From contig CBDCSE010000002.1 of the NCBI GenBank assembly GCA_965221405.1, forward strand, positions 1,798,001 to 1,862,000: 64,000 bases of DNA, given 5' to 3'. The DNA is from JAPOUP01 sp965221405 (GTDB lineage: Bacteria; Pseudomonadota; Alphaproteobacteria; Rhodobacterales; Rhodobacteraceae). This document shows positions 1 through 9,212 of the stretch, one piece after another. The notes beneath the pieces are model-generated. The model saw nothing but the letters and a program-made list of their open reading frames with translations, was not told the DNA's origin and did no database searches. The position numbers were made by a program, and so were the translations under genes. The first letter of the stretch is position 1. Each line of letters opens with the position of its first letter.

Positions 1-1658
1 GATGTCCAGCACTTGTGGATGCCGCGCGCGGCCAGCCGGGTACGGATCAGATGCACGGCATGGTAGGCCAGCACCGCAATCAGGAGGTGAGCCGCGATGC
101 GCCGGTCGAGCCGGTGCCAGATCGGGCGGAGGCCGGGCCCGGATTTGAGGCTCCTGAAGGTCGTCTCGATGTCGGTGATCCGCCAATAGGTCCGCAGGAC
201 CGTTTCGATATCCCAGTCGACGTGGCTTGTGCGCAGCACATAGGCGCCCGCGCCCCCGTCGGCCGCGTCGTATTGCGGCCTGCGCCTGAAGCGCACGGCG
301 GTCGCGTTGGGGCCGGTTCTCGCCTTCTCGACCGTGACCTCGTAGTGCCTGGCGACGGCGGAGAAGCGCTGCTTGAGGCGGCCGACGCTCTCCAGCACCC
401 TGTCGTAGCGCTTGATCCGGCCCTTCACCGGGAGTCCGCCGTTGAGCTTTTCCAGCGCGGCCTCGAAGCGGTTCCTCCTGAGGCCTAGCATCGCGGTCTC
501 GGTCTTCCTCCTGCCCTCGCTGACGACATAGAGACGCGCCTCGCCGTCCTCGCCCGCGAGCCGCCAGGCGCGCACCTCCCGGTCCGTGCCGGTGATCAGC
601 AGCGCCTCGGGCCCGCCCTCGGGCGGCGCGGGCCTCGCGCCGCGGCTGACCGCGATCCAGTCATGGCCCCGCCCTGCCAGCCACGCGATGTTCTCCTCGG
701 TGGCGATGCCCGCGTCCATGACCACCGTGGGCTTCGGCGCCGTGCCGCCGCACACCGCCTCGAGCCTGGCCAGCGCGTCCTCCAGCGTGCCCGGCTCGCT
801 CGCGTTGCCCGGCAGGATCTCGCAGGAGCGCGGGAAGCCCGCGCCGTCGAGCGCCAGCGCCAGCGTGACCAGCGGACAGTCATCGCGCTTCTGCTTGGAG
901 CGCCCGAAGCGGGGAAGCTCGCCGTGGGTCCGGCCGTGGTAGTGGACGTTGGTGAGGTCGTAGAAGGCAATGGTGTCGGGGATGTCGAGCAGCGTGCGCT
1001 CGCGGTTGAACAGCTCCCGCTGGATGGCGGCCCGGTGGCGCCAGAGGAGGTCGCCGATGCGGTAGAGTGTCCTGCGCCGCAGCGCCCTGCGGTCACCTTC
1101 CAGCTGAAGAAGCTCGGCGGTCGCGCTGTCGCGGCGCAGCCAGCGGCTGGTCTCCCGCTCGCTGGCGGGATGGACCATTCTGGCGACGACCAGCGCGGTC
1201 GCGACGCGCCCTTCGCGGCCCTTGATGCCCAGGCCGTGGAGGATTTCGGCGAAGCCGAGATCGTCGAGGGCGCTGAGGCACAGGCGCTCGCAGCCGACCG
1301 TTCGCGGGTTCTCGTGCTCCAGGGTATCGAGATCGACGGTGGCGATTGCGGGCCTGCGCGCCTCTTCCCGCATCGCCTCGGGGCGGAACCCCCTGGTCCT
1401 GAGCCTGGCGACGATGTCCTCGGCCGCGGCCCGCACGTCCGGCGCGGCTTCGAGCAGGGGCGGGCGGCCGAGGAGCAGCGCCTCGGCGAGACCGGTGACC
1501 GCCTTCCACCGCTCCTTCGGCACCGGATAGTCGGTGCCGAGGTTGAGGAGCGTCCTGTGGCGCACCCTGTCGCCGACGCGCTGCGAGAGCACAAGCCGAT
1601 GGCTGCGGACCGGCTGCCCGTCCCTGTCGGTGTGGGTCTTGGTGGCCTTGATGTACAT
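1..1658 (-). CDS. IS1634-type DDE transposase, cut by the window edge
   Basis: The minus strand from an ATG at 1658 (alternative in-frame ATG at 1691) reads about 552 codons without a stop and runs off the left edge. It starts MYIKATKTHTD. The catalytic triad is visible: Asp in FYDLTN (about residue 234), Asp in VVMDAG (about 315) and Glu in YWRITDIETTF (about 498), which forms the Y-x6-E-x6-K block of IS4/IS1634-type transposases. The gene is clearly more GC-rich than the host genes. It lies against the broken end of a tyrosine recombinase (1885-2190), so the element probably inserted there. The other IS1634 relative at 35461-37212 is a different protein. Apparently intact as far as it can be seen. 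Confidence 0.85.
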   Translation of the reverse strand, partial: MYIKATKTHTDRDGQPVRSHRLVLSQRVGDRVRHRTLLNLGTDYPVPKERWKAVTGLAEALLLGRPPLLEAAPDVRAAAEDIVARLRTRGFRPEAMREEARRPAIATVDLDTLEHENPRTVGCERLCLSALDDLGFAEILHGLGIKGREGRVATALVVARMVHPASERETSRWLRRDSATAELLQLEGDRRALRRRTLYRIGDLLWRHRAAIQRELFNRERTLLDIPDTIAFYDLTNVHYHGRTHGELPRFGRSKQKRDDCPLVTLALALDGAGFPRSCEILPGNASEPGTLEDALARLEAVCGGTAPKPTVVMDAGIATEENIAWLAGRGHDWIAVSRGARPAPPEGGPEALLITGTDREVRAWRLAGEDGEARLYVVSEGRRKTETAMLGLRRNRFEAALEKLNGGLPVKGRIKRYDRVLESVGRLKQRFSAVARHYEVTVEKARTGPNATAVRFRRRPQYDAADGGAGAYVLRTSHVDWDIETVLRTYWRITDIETTFRSLKSGPGLRPIWHRLDRRIAAHLLIAVLAYHAVHLIRTRLAARGIHKCWT

Positions 1659-1744
1659 GGCGCCGCCGTCATTGCGTGTCCCGTTGGGCATACACGGACG
1701 GGCCGGCGGCCGGCAAGCGGAATTCCGTCCGGTTGCAAAAGTCC

Positions 1745-1792
1745 TGGCCCCACAATTCAGTTCCGGAGCCATCCGCCACACATGTGGGGCCA
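1745..1792. repeat. 10-bp inverted repeat in the IS1634 leader
   Basis: TGGCCCCACA (1745-1754) and TGTGGGGCCA (1783-1792) are perfect inverted arms around a 28-nt spacer, between the transposase start and the presumed outer end of the element near 1880. It may be a terminal or subterminal transposase site, or a transcript hairpin. Function is not established. Confidence 0.45.
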
Positions 1793-1884
1793 TAAATCGC
1801 CGAAAAATCTAAATATAGTGTCTCAGTGCGATGAAATCGGCTCGAACAGGCTCGGCTGGTCGGAAAAAGTGCCAACTTGGGTCA

Positions 1885-2190
1885 GGGCGTCGGGGACGGC
1901 CGTCGCGGACGTAGCGCTGGATCGCCTGCCCGACGCCGCGCGAAAGCGGGTGGAGATGCGTCCGCCCCGGCTTCGGACGGCGCACCTGCAGGATCTCCTC
2001 CGTCCGGTCGGGATCGTCGAGCCGCAGGCCGGCGACCTCCCCGGAACGCAGGCCGCAGGCGACCGGCACTATCAGGATCGCGCGGTCGCGAACGTCGGAA
2101 GGGCGGTCGCCCCCGGAGGTCGCGGGCAGGCGCAGGACCCCGTCCCGGTCCAGATGCCATGAGACGCGCCGGGGTTTGCCTCTGGGGGCG
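1885..2190 (-). pseudogene. Tyrosine recombinase (phage-type integrase) fragment
   Basis: The minus strand encodes part of a tyrosine-recombinase catalytic domain. It includes DVRDRAILIVPVACGLRSGEV with the box I Arg, then AGLRLDD and VRRPKPGRTH, a pattern typical of site-specific recombinases that rejoin DNA through a Tyr nucleophile. The box II H-x-x-R and the Tyr are missing because the reading frame meets the IS1634 end near 1880. The N-terminal core-binding domain is also absent, apparently lost at the IS110 boundary near 2200. It is therefore a remnant with both ends removed and cannot be active. It may mark an older integrated element. Confidence 0.7.
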
Positions 2191-2278
2191 ATTCGGTGCA
2201 GGGGAATGTGACGGTTCCAGCATATGGTGGCAAGGGGGCCGAAAGGCGGCACCCCTTGCTGACCGGAAGGAGAATGCG

Positions 2279-3293
2279 ATGACCTGTCCGACCACACCCT
2301 CCGGGGGTAACGTCAGCACGGTTCACGCGGCGCTGCAGGTGAGCGGCACGGGCTGGATCCTCGCGGTCGGCGATCCGGCGGACGCGTCGCGGACAGGCCT
2401 GCACAGGCTGGCGCCGCATGACGTGGACGGGCTGCCCGCGAAGCTTTGGCGGGCGCGGGAGCGGGCCGCCGCCGTCTCCGGCGGGGATGTCCGGGTGATG
2501 CCGGTCCACGGGGCGGGGTACGGGGGCTTCCGGCTGGCGCGCCGCCTGGAGGGCGAGGATCCCGGGGTGGTGGTCCGCCACCCGGCGAGCCCCGGGGTGG
2601 TCCGGCGCAGCAGGAAGGGGAGGACCGACCGAACCGGCGCGCGCGGGATGGTGCGGGCGCTCAGGGCCTGGGACGGCGGCGACCGGGACGCGATGTCCCC
2701 GGTGCGGATCCCGACCGTCGCGGAGGAGGAGGGGAGACGCCTGCCGCCCAGGCGCGGGCGCCTGGTGCGGGAGCGGCTGCGGCTGGCGGGCGCGGTCGCC
2801 GGTCTCCTGCGGCTGCGCGGGATACCGCCCGGGGATCCGGCGCGCGGGGGATACCGGGCGCGGCCCGGGGGGATGCGGACCGCCTGCGGCACGGGGCTGC
2901 CGCCGGGGCTCCTGGCGGAGATCCATGGCGCCCTGGACCGCCTGGAACCGGGCGTCGCCGGGCTGAAGGCGGTGGAGGCGGACAGGGCGGCGGCGCTCAG
3001 GCCGGACCGGGAGGCGGCGGCGCGGGAGGCGCGTGACGGCCCCGTGGACGGCGGTGCGGAGGCGGGGACGCCGCCTGGAGCCGTGCCGGCGGCGGTCCCG
3101 GCGCACGCCCGCCACGCGGCGGTGCCGGGCCGGCTCAGGGGCATCGGCCCGAACGGTGCGCTGCTGCTGGGGGCCGGGCTGTCCTGCCGCGACCTGCGCA
3201 ACCGGCGCGGGCCGGCCAGTCCCGCCGGGCCGGGGCCGGTACCGTGGCCGGGCTGGTGCCCGAGGGCGCCGTCCTGTCGAAGGCGCCGGCGTA
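2279..3293 (+). pseudogene. IS110-family transposase remnant with internal deletion
   Basis: Starts at ATG 2279 behind GGAAGG (2265-2270). The N-terminal DEDD/RuvC-like part is recognisable: a glycine-aromatic AGYGGF stretch, an RSRKGRTDRTGARGMVRALR-like segment and the VRIPTVAEEEGRR block. It is followed by the Transposase_20 block IGPNGALLLG. The reading then jumps frame to AGLVPEGAVLSK and a stop at 3291-3293, which resembles the normal C-terminus of this family. About 80-100 residues, including the usual catalytic Ser region, appear to be missing. The sequence is extremely GC-rich. IS110 enzymes use a bridge RNA, but this copy should be inactive. The family call rests on remembered conserved blocks. 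Confidence 0.7.
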
Positions 3294-3657
3294 GGGGGAG
3301 GCGAACACCGGACACCGGACACCCGGGCGGCCCGACGGGGCCCTCGGGGAACCCGGGCAGGGCGTGTGACCGGCGCGGGGCATGGTTCGCCGCATCCCGC
3401 GGCACCGTCCATCCAGATGGGTCCCGCCCCCCCGGAACGTCGCACCGCCCGAACGGGGCACCCTGGTCACGGGGCCGGCACAGGCCGGCCAACCGAACCG
3501 GACAGGAGCCTGGACGCGCCGTCGGGTGTTAGGCGCTCCCTGGAAAGCGATGTTCCGTCTGGAGAATCCCCGAGCGGCGCCGAGCCGCCCCAGAGAGGAG
3601 ACGGACCGGTGTGACACGTCATGAAGAAAGCGCTTGACGGGAAGGGGGCTCATAAGA
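3294..3657. other. Non-coding tail of the IS110 remnant
   Basis: About 360 bases follow the IS110 stop before the IS1595 fragment begins, with no convincing gene. The stretch ahead of the transposase is short (about 90 bases). A long 3' non-coding end is where the IS1111 subgroup of IS110 elements carries its guide RNA. Whether that RNA is present here is inference. Confidence 0.4.
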
Positions 3658-4158
3658 GCTCCACCGCGCCGGCCACGGGGATCCGGCCCGCCGCGCCGCG
3701 GCCCCGGCCGACGTCACCGCCCGCCGCGCCGCCGCCGTCGCGGAAGGGCACGGACGTCCCGTCCACCTCCGCGATTCCCTTCAGGAGGCTCCGGCCCGGA
3801 TCCACCATCGCCCGCCGCGGCTTCCGGAGAGGCGGCCAGGCGCTTCTGTAGCCGCCGATCCCCGGCCGCGCCTGAAGCCGGGCGCCGGGATGCCGTTGGA
3901 GCGCGTCGCCACGATGTGGACGGCCGGGAACCACGTCCTGAGCGGCAGGTGGCTACGGCGCGTCACCGTGCCCGCCGTCACCGGGGCCTGCCGTCCGCAC
4001 CCCGCGCACCCGTGGAGGCGGCGCCCGCCCTTCAGTTCCCAGCCCTTCGTGCCACCGCAGGCGGGACACGGGAATCCGTCGCCCCGGCGCAGCTCCGCGA
4101 GGTGGCGGGCGCAGGCGCCGTCGTCCGGGAAGCGTTCCCCGGACCCCTGGCGGGACAT
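3655..4158 (-). pseudogene. IS1595-family transposase remnant
   Basis: From ATG 4158 the minus strand reads MSRQGSGERFPDD, then a zinc ribbon CPACGGTKGW and CAGCGRQ, then HLPLRTWFPAVHIVATRSNGIPA. This matches the N-terminal half of IS1595/ISXO2-type transposases. Near 3870 the frame changes and the homology continues as PRRAMVDPGRSLLKGIAEVDGT and ends at VAGAVEL. It is cut there by the IS110 tail at about 3655. The DDE core beyond the first Asp is lost. Frameshift plus truncation make it a pseudogene. Confidence 0.7.
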
Positions 4159-4489
4159 GGGGCGGTCGTGTCTGCATCGGCAGGGCATGGACAGGAACAC
4201 AAGGAGAACACGGCGGCACGTCAAACCCTCCCGGGCACAAAATATGGACATGCCTTGCTTAAAGGGATAAGCCTTTACTCAAAAACCCTGAATGGTGCGC
4301 TTTTTGGGTGCTGAATAGATACAAAAGATGTAGTGCTTCACGAAATCGTGTATATAATTCCCTCCACGAACACTGCCGGGCAAGGCTTCAGGCACATGGG
4401 TAAACCCCCGGTGATCACCCATGACCGTCGCCCGCGGCGGCGCCTGGCCCGGGTTAGGTGATCAAAGCGATGAAACAAGGAGCGATATA
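4159..4489. other. Intergenic region upstream of msrA
   Basis: No gene recognised. It includes a relatively AT-rich stretch with TATAAT at 4353-4358 (no good -35 partner at 16-18 bases) and a GGTGATCACC palindrome at 4410-4419. The msrA promoter probably lies here but cannot be placed confidently. Confidence 0.4.
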
Positions 4490-5155
4490 ATGCCGGATTC
4501 AATCAGATCCATGAACCTGTCCCTTGCAGTGGTCGCTGCCCTGCTTGCCGGCATGGCGCTCAACCCCCGTACCGGCTCCGCCGAGACCAGGACAGCGGTA
4601 TTCGCCGGTGGATGTTTCTGGTGCGTTGAGGCGGACTTCGAGAAAGTCCCCGGGGTAATTGAAGCGGTTTCAGGCTACACTGGCGGAACTGTGGAGAATC
4701 CGACATACAAGCAGGTCACTAGGGGCGGAACCGGTCATCTGGAAGCGGTACGTATCGACTACGACCCAGACAGGGTAAGCTATGAACGGCTCCTTCACCT
4801 GTTCTTCCGATCCGTGGATCCCACAGACGACGGCGGGCAGTTCTGCGACCGCGGTCACAGCTACACGACGGCGGTCTTCGTCGCTGACGAAACCGAGAAA
4901 ATCACTGCCGAAGACGCGAGAACGAAGGCCGAAGACGATCTTGGAATGAATATTGTCACTCCGATTCTTGAAGCCGGGCCTTTCTACTTGGCGGAGGAAT
5001 ACCATCAGGACTACTATCGGCAGAAAGACCTGATCCTGTCACGGTTCGGGCCGATCTCCAAAGAAAAAGCCTATAAACGCTACCGTCAGGCCTGCGGGCG
5101 CGACCGACGCGTCAAGAAGCTCTGGGGCGACGAAGCACCTTTTGCATCGAGCTGA
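4490..5155 (+). CDS. msrA: Peptide methionine-S-sulfoxide reductase MsrA, probably exported
   Basis: Reduces the S-epimer of methionine sulfoxide in oxidised proteins. The catalytic motif GCFWC is present with the nucleophilic Cys at residue 42, and the family blocks GGTGHLEAV, DPTDDGGQFCDRGHSY and EEYHQDYY follow. Start chosen at ATG 4490 because AAGGAG (4477-4482) precedes it; an earlier in-frame start at 4421 lacks this. That leaves 221 residues with a hydrophobic N-terminus (LSLAVVAALLAGMAL) ending in a small-residue stretch before ETRTAVF, consistent with a signal peptide and a periplasmic enzyme. Followed by mutS on the same strand. Confidence 0.93.
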   Translation: MPDSIRSMNLSLAVVAALLAGMALNPRTGSAETRTAVFAGGCFWCVEADFEKVPGVIEAVSGYTGGTVENPTYKQVTRGGTGHLEAVRIDYDPDRVSYERLLHLFFRSVDPTDDGGQFCDRGHSYTTAVFVADETEKITAEDARTKAEDDLGMNIVTPILEAGPFYLAEEYHQDYYRQKDLILSRFGPISKEKAYKRYRQACGRDRRVKKLWGDEAPFASS

Positions 5156-5189
5156 AACGGGGCTGGCAAGGATCACTCGGGGGGCTTCC

Positions 5190-7862
5190 TTGACCGCTTC
5201 CAATCCTGCGCTGTCGCCAATGATGGCCCAGTATATGGACCTCAAGGCCAAGCACCCCGATGCCCTCCTGTTTTTCAGGATGGGTGATTTCTACGAAATG
5301 TTCTTCGACGATGCCTCCGCCGCGGCAGAGGCCCTGGATATAGCTCTCACAAAACGTGGAAAGCACCTGGGCAAGGACATCCCGATGTGCGGTGTGCCGG
5401 TTCACGCGGCCGAAGGCTACCTGCAGACATTGATCCGCAAGGGATTCCGGGTTGCCGTATGCGAGCAGGTCGATGATCGAACGGACATAAAGCAGCGGCG
5501 CCCGTCGAAGTCGGTTCTCAGACGCGAAGTGGTGCGGCTTCTGACGCCCGGAACAATTACTGAAGACGGTCTGCTGGAGGCGCGGCGGCACAATTTCCTG
5601 GCGTCCTATTGTGAGGTGCGCGGTGAGGGTGCGCTGGTATGGACTGACATTTCGACGGGATCGTTCCGCGTCATGAGCTGCTCCAGAACGCGTCTTTCGC
5701 CACAGCTGGCGCGGATCGCTCCCAAGGAGGTTCTGGTACCGGAAACGGCTGGAGCCGATTTGCTGGAAATCATCTCCCACATCGGCGCTTCCGCGACGCC
5801 TTTGCCCCGGGCCAGCTTCGACAGTACCTCAGCGGAACGGCGGCTAACCTCTCTGTTCAAGATAAAGTCGCTTAGCGCGTTCGGCAGTTTCTCGAGGCCA
5901 GAAACCGGTGCCATGGGCGCGATCATTGACTATCTTGAACTCACGCAGCAGGGCCAGCTTCCACTGCTTCGCCCGCCCATAAAGGAACGGCTGTCGTCGA
6001 TCATGCTTATAGATGTGGCGACAAGGCGGAACCTGGAGCTGACCCAGGCGCTGGATGGTGGAAAGGAGGGGTCACTCCTGTCCGCGGTGGACCGCACGGT
6101 GACCGCTGGCGGCGGGCGGTTGCTTGAGCGTCGCCTGTCCTGCCCTTCCCTTGACCTTGAGTTGATCGGCAGAAGGCTGGACGCGATAGAATACTTCATT
6201 TCCGAACAGGCGCTGTCAGGTGATCTCCGTCGCCATTTACGCCAGATACCGGATCTTGACCGGGCGCTTTCGCGTCTGTCGCTGGACCGTGGCGGTCCTC
6301 GGGATCTGACGGCGATCCGGAGAACCCTCGGACATGCGGCGGCGATCGCGGGGGAACTCAAGGAACGCACCCTGCCTGACCTGATTTCGGAAGCGGCGGC
6401 GGAACTGACAGGTCAGACCACGCTACATGGAATTCTCGAAACCGCCCTTGAGGCCGAGCCACCGCTCCTTGTGCGCGACGGCGGCTTTATTGCGCACGGC
6501 TACAGCGCGGAACTGGACGAAGTCCGAAAGCTTCGCGATGAGGGTCGCGGCGTGATCGCCGAAATGCAGAAGGAATACGCGGCCGAGACCGGGATTGTCT
6601 CATTGAGGATCAAGCATAACAACGTATTGGGATATTTCATTGAGGTCAAGTCCAGGCGTGCGGACGCCCTGATGGCGCCACCACTCGACAAAACGTTTAT
6701 CCACCGACAGACCATATCCAGTGCGGTGCGGTTCACGACGGCCCAGCTGGGTGAAATGGAGACCAGGATTCTGAATGCGGGAAATCATGCCCAGGAAATC
6801 GAGTCTCGCCTTTTCACCGACCTAAGGGACAGGGTTCTCGACTGCGCGGCGGAACTTGGATCGCTGGCGTTCGCACTTTACGAGATCGATCTTGCGGCTG
6901 CATTGGCGGAGCTTGCGGTTGAGGGGAACTGGTGTCGACCCGAAATCGATGAAAGTCGACGCTTCCAGGTAAAGGCCGGTCGCCATCCTGTCGTCGAGCG
7001 GGCCCTGCAAAGGCAGGACGGTACCATTTTTGTCGCCAACGACTGCGAGCTGAGACACGAGGCCGAAAGCCCAAACATCTGGCTGATAACCGGTCCAAAC
7101 ATGGCGGGAAAGTCCACGTTCCTGCGACAGAACGCGCTGATCTCGATACTCGCGCAGATGGGTGGTTACGTTCCGGCCGAGTCAGCGGAGATAGGGCTGG
7201 TCAGCCAACTTTTCAGTCGGGTGGGTGCGTCGGACAATCTGGCGCAGGGCCGGTCGACGTTCATGGTGGAAATGGTGGAAACGGCCGCGATACTGAATCA
7301 GGCCGATGAACGGGCGCTCGTCATTCTCGACGAGATCGGACGCGGAACGTCGACCTATGACGGGCTCTCGATAGCCTGGGCCACTCTGGAGCATCTTCAT
7401 GACATCAATGGCTGCAGGGCGCTTTTCGCGACGCATTACCATGAGATGACGCAACTGGCCAAAAATCTCGACGGCGTCACGAACGCGACGGTCTCGGTAA
7501 AGGAATGGGAGGGCGAAGTGATTTTCCTCCATGAGGTCCGTATGGGTGCCGCCGACCGTTCCTACGGCGTTCAGGTCGCGCGACTTGCCGGGCTGCCACA
7601 GTCGGTGATCGATCGCGCACGCGAGATCCTGGCCCATCTGGAATCCGTCAACCGGACGGGAAAGGCCGGCAGTTGCGCCCTGCTTGACGACCTGCCACTG
7701 TTCACGGCGACGCCTTCGACAACAATTCGGCATATTCCAGGTCCATCGCGGTTGGACATGCGAATATCTGAAGTATTGCCCGATGAGCTAAGCCCACTTG
7801 AAGCGCTGAATCTACTATATGAACTGAAGAAATTGGCGGAACCGGAGTGCAGCCGAAATTAA
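5190..7862 (+). CDS. mutS: DNA mismatch repair ATPase MutS
   Basis: Recognises base mismatches and small loops and starts methyl-independent or MutL-dependent repair. Domain I has the DNA-wedging Phe and Glu in GDFYEMF (about residues 33-35). The C-terminal ATPase carries Walker A GPNMAGKST (about residue 635), the STFMVEM signature, Walker B VILDEIGRGTS and the ATHYHE switch. TTG 5190 is preferred as start because it gives MTASNPALSPMMAQYMDLK, matching alphaproteobacterial MutS N-termini. ATG 5220 and an upstream TTG at 5142 that overlaps msrA are alternatives. Length, about 890 residues, is normal. Ends 459 bases before the next gene. Confidence 0.96.
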   Translation: MTASNPALSPMMAQYMDLKAKHPDALLFFRMGDFYEMFFDDASAAAEALDIALTKRGKHLGKDIPMCGVPVHAAEGYLQTLIRKGFRVAVCEQVDDRTDIKQRRPSKSVLRREVVRLLTPGTITEDGLLEARRHNFLASYCEVRGEGALVWTDISTGSFRVMSCSRTRLSPQLARIAPKEVLVPETAGADLLEIISHIGASATPLPRASFDSTSAERRLTSLFKIKSLSAFGSFSRPETGAMGAIIDYLELTQQGQLPLLRPPIKERLSSIMLIDVATRRNLELTQALDGGKEGSLLSAVDRTVTAGGGRLLERRLSCPSLDLELIGRRLDAIEYFISEQALSGDLRRHLRQIPDLDRALSRLSLDRGGPRDLTAIRRTLGHAAAIAGELKERTLPDLISEAAAELTGQTTLHGILETALEAEPPLLVRDGGFIAHGYSAELDEVRKLRDEGRGVIAEMQKEYAAETGIVSLRIKHNNVLGYFIEVKSRRADALMAPPLDKTFIHRQTISSAVRFTTAQLGEMETRILNAGNHAQEIESRLFTDLRDRVLDCAAELGSLAFALYEIDLAAALAELAVEGNWCRPEIDESRRFQVKAGRHPVVERALQRQDGTIFVANDCELRHEAESPNIWLITGPNMAGKSTFLRQNALISILAQMGGYVPAESAEIGLVSQLFSRVGASDNLAQGRSTFMVEMVETAAILNQADERALVILDEIGRGTSTYDGLSIAWATLEHLHDINGCRALFATHYHEMTQLAKNLDGVTNATVSVKEWEGEVIFLHEVRMGAADRSYGVQVARLAGLPQSVIDRAREILAHLESVNRTGKAGSCALLDDLPLFTATPSTTIRHIPGPSRLDMRISEVLPDELSPLEALNLLYELKKLAEPECSRN

Positions 7863-8321
7863 TCCGGATCAGATCCCTCCAGCCGACGGAATCCCGGTTG
7901 CCCGGTCAGTCCGCCATGCCCGAAGCGACCGCCCCGGAGTGAATAACTACCGGCTGGCGCCGGTAGCGTCGGGGAGGTGCCTATCAAAATACTGAAGTAC
8001 AGGCCCGTCCGCGATGGCGTCGGTGGTCGCCGGGAAGTGGCCCCGGAACCGGAACCGGCGTCCCCGGAACCTCTTCCGGATTTCGGGGGACCCGCGCCGG
8101 ATCCTGTGGGACGGACGGGCTTCCATCCTGCGGACGGGACCGGAGATGGCGGTCTTTGGGGGGATGGATACGAACGGATTATGGAGCAACCGGGACCGTC
8201 CGGCCCACTTCCGTTCCGGAAGTCCCCACGTTGTCGGAAAATCCGCGAATAAGGGTTGTGAACCGCTTTGGTCATGGCCGCCGTAAAAGATCCCGGCGCG
8301 AACGGGCTTCGACCCCACGCC
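7863..8321. other. Gene-free stretch between mutS and a FAH-family gene
   Basis: About 460 bases where no reading frame resembles a known protein. A perfect stem-loop sits at 7947-7966 (CTACCGGC, loop TGGC, GCCGGTAG) about 85 bases after the mutS stop. It lacks a T-run, so it could be a Rho-assisted terminator or unrelated. GGA/CCG-rich short repeats fill the middle. Confidence 0.4.
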
Positions 8322-9008
8322 CTAAACCACCGACACCGTAATGCTGCCAAGCCCCTCAGCCTCCGCGATCATGATGTCACCCCGCTTGACAGGCCCGACA
8401 CCGGCAGGCGTCCCGGTGAGGATTACGTCGCCCGCCGCCAATTCGAAATACTCGGAAAGGTAAGAGATGATCTCAGGCACTTTCCAGATCATCTGGTTCA
8501 TGTCACCTTCCTGCCGGACCTCTTCATTCACTGTCAACGCAACCCGACCTTCATTGAGGTGTCCAACCGCAGACACGGGATGAATCGGACCTGTCGGCGC
8601 CGAATGCTCGAACGCTTTACCGATCTCCCAGGGTCGACCCATCCTCTTCTGAACGCCCTGCAGGTCACGTCGGGTCATGTCCAGGGACAGTGCATAGCCG
8701 AACACATGAGCCAGCGCATCGGCGACCGCGATGTCAGTGCCGCCGGATTTCAGCATCACCGCAACCTCTACCTCGTGATGAACGTCCTCGCTCCGCGGAG
8801 GATATGGGAACGTCCCGCAGGATGTGAGGTTGTTGGGGTTCTTCTGAAAAAAGAACGGCGTTTCGCGGTCAGGGTCGTATCCCATCTCTATCGCATGGGC
8901 GGCGTAGTTGCGGCCTATGCAATAGACCCGGCGGATCGGAAAGAAGGCATCATCCGTCGCTATGGGCAAGGCCACGACAGGCGGAATTTCGATTGCATAC
9001 TGCGGCAT
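8322..9008 (-). CDS. FAH-family hydrolase (fumarylpyruvate/acylpyruvate hydrolase type)
   Basis: Fumarylacetoacetate-hydrolase fold enzyme that cleaves a C-C bond in acylpyruvates such as fumarylpyruvate. The single-domain form (228 residues) matches the FAHD1/NagK size. Visible family blocks are VYCIGRNYAAHAIEMG, the metal-binding acidic pair in HHEVEVAVML, the third metal ligand region YALSLDMTRRDLQ, and the C-terminal VILTGTPAGVGPVKRGD. Divergent from the GntR regulator gene at 9213, which may control it together with the transporter. The exact substrate cannot be read from the sequence. Confidence 0.85.
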   Translation of the reverse strand: MPQYAIEIPPVVALPIATDDAFFPIRRVYCIGRNYAAHAIEMGYDPDRETPFFFQKNPNNLTSCGTFPYPPRSEDVHHEVEVAVMLKSGGTDIAVADALAHVFGYALSLDMTRRDLQGVQKRMGRPWEIGKAFEHSAPTGPIHPVSAVGHLNEGRVALTVNEEVRQEGDMNQMIWKVPEIISYLSEYFELAAGDVILTGTPAGVGPVKRGDIMIAEAEGLGSITVSVV

Positions 9009-9195
9009 TGTAATTCGGCACCCTCTCTGGCGTCGTCATGTTAGATACGACTTAACGCGGCAACCGCAACAGATCAATCTCAACCAATCCTGATTTCTCA
9101 AGAATGGGAAATTCACCCAGTCGCGAAAATTCATTGCAAAGAACAGAAAAATCAGGCAGAGTCGAACCAATGGACCAATATCTGGCGATTGATCA

Positions 9196-9206
9196 ACCAA
9201 TTTGGT
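9196..9206. promoter_or_regulatory. Candidate GntR operator
   Basis: ACCAA-T-TTGGT is a palindrome with one central base, 6 bases ahead of the regulator start codon. More copies of the half-site AACCAAT occur in the same divergent intergenic region (around 9080 and 9170). FadR-type regulators commonly bind TGGT-N-ACCA-like sites and autoregulate. Placement is inference from pattern and position. Confidence 0.35.
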
Positions 9207-9212
9207 AAATCC

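Noticed and set aside
663..2162. Long plus-strand open frame of 499 codons across the first IS
   Set aside because: It is the antisense of the IS1634-type transposase and recombinase fragment; high GC keeps the opposite strand open. The minus frame has the family motifs.
1877..3532. Single 551-residue plus-strand protein
   Set aside because: Only the part from 2279 has IS110 similarity; the upstream portion is the antisense of the recombinase fragment.
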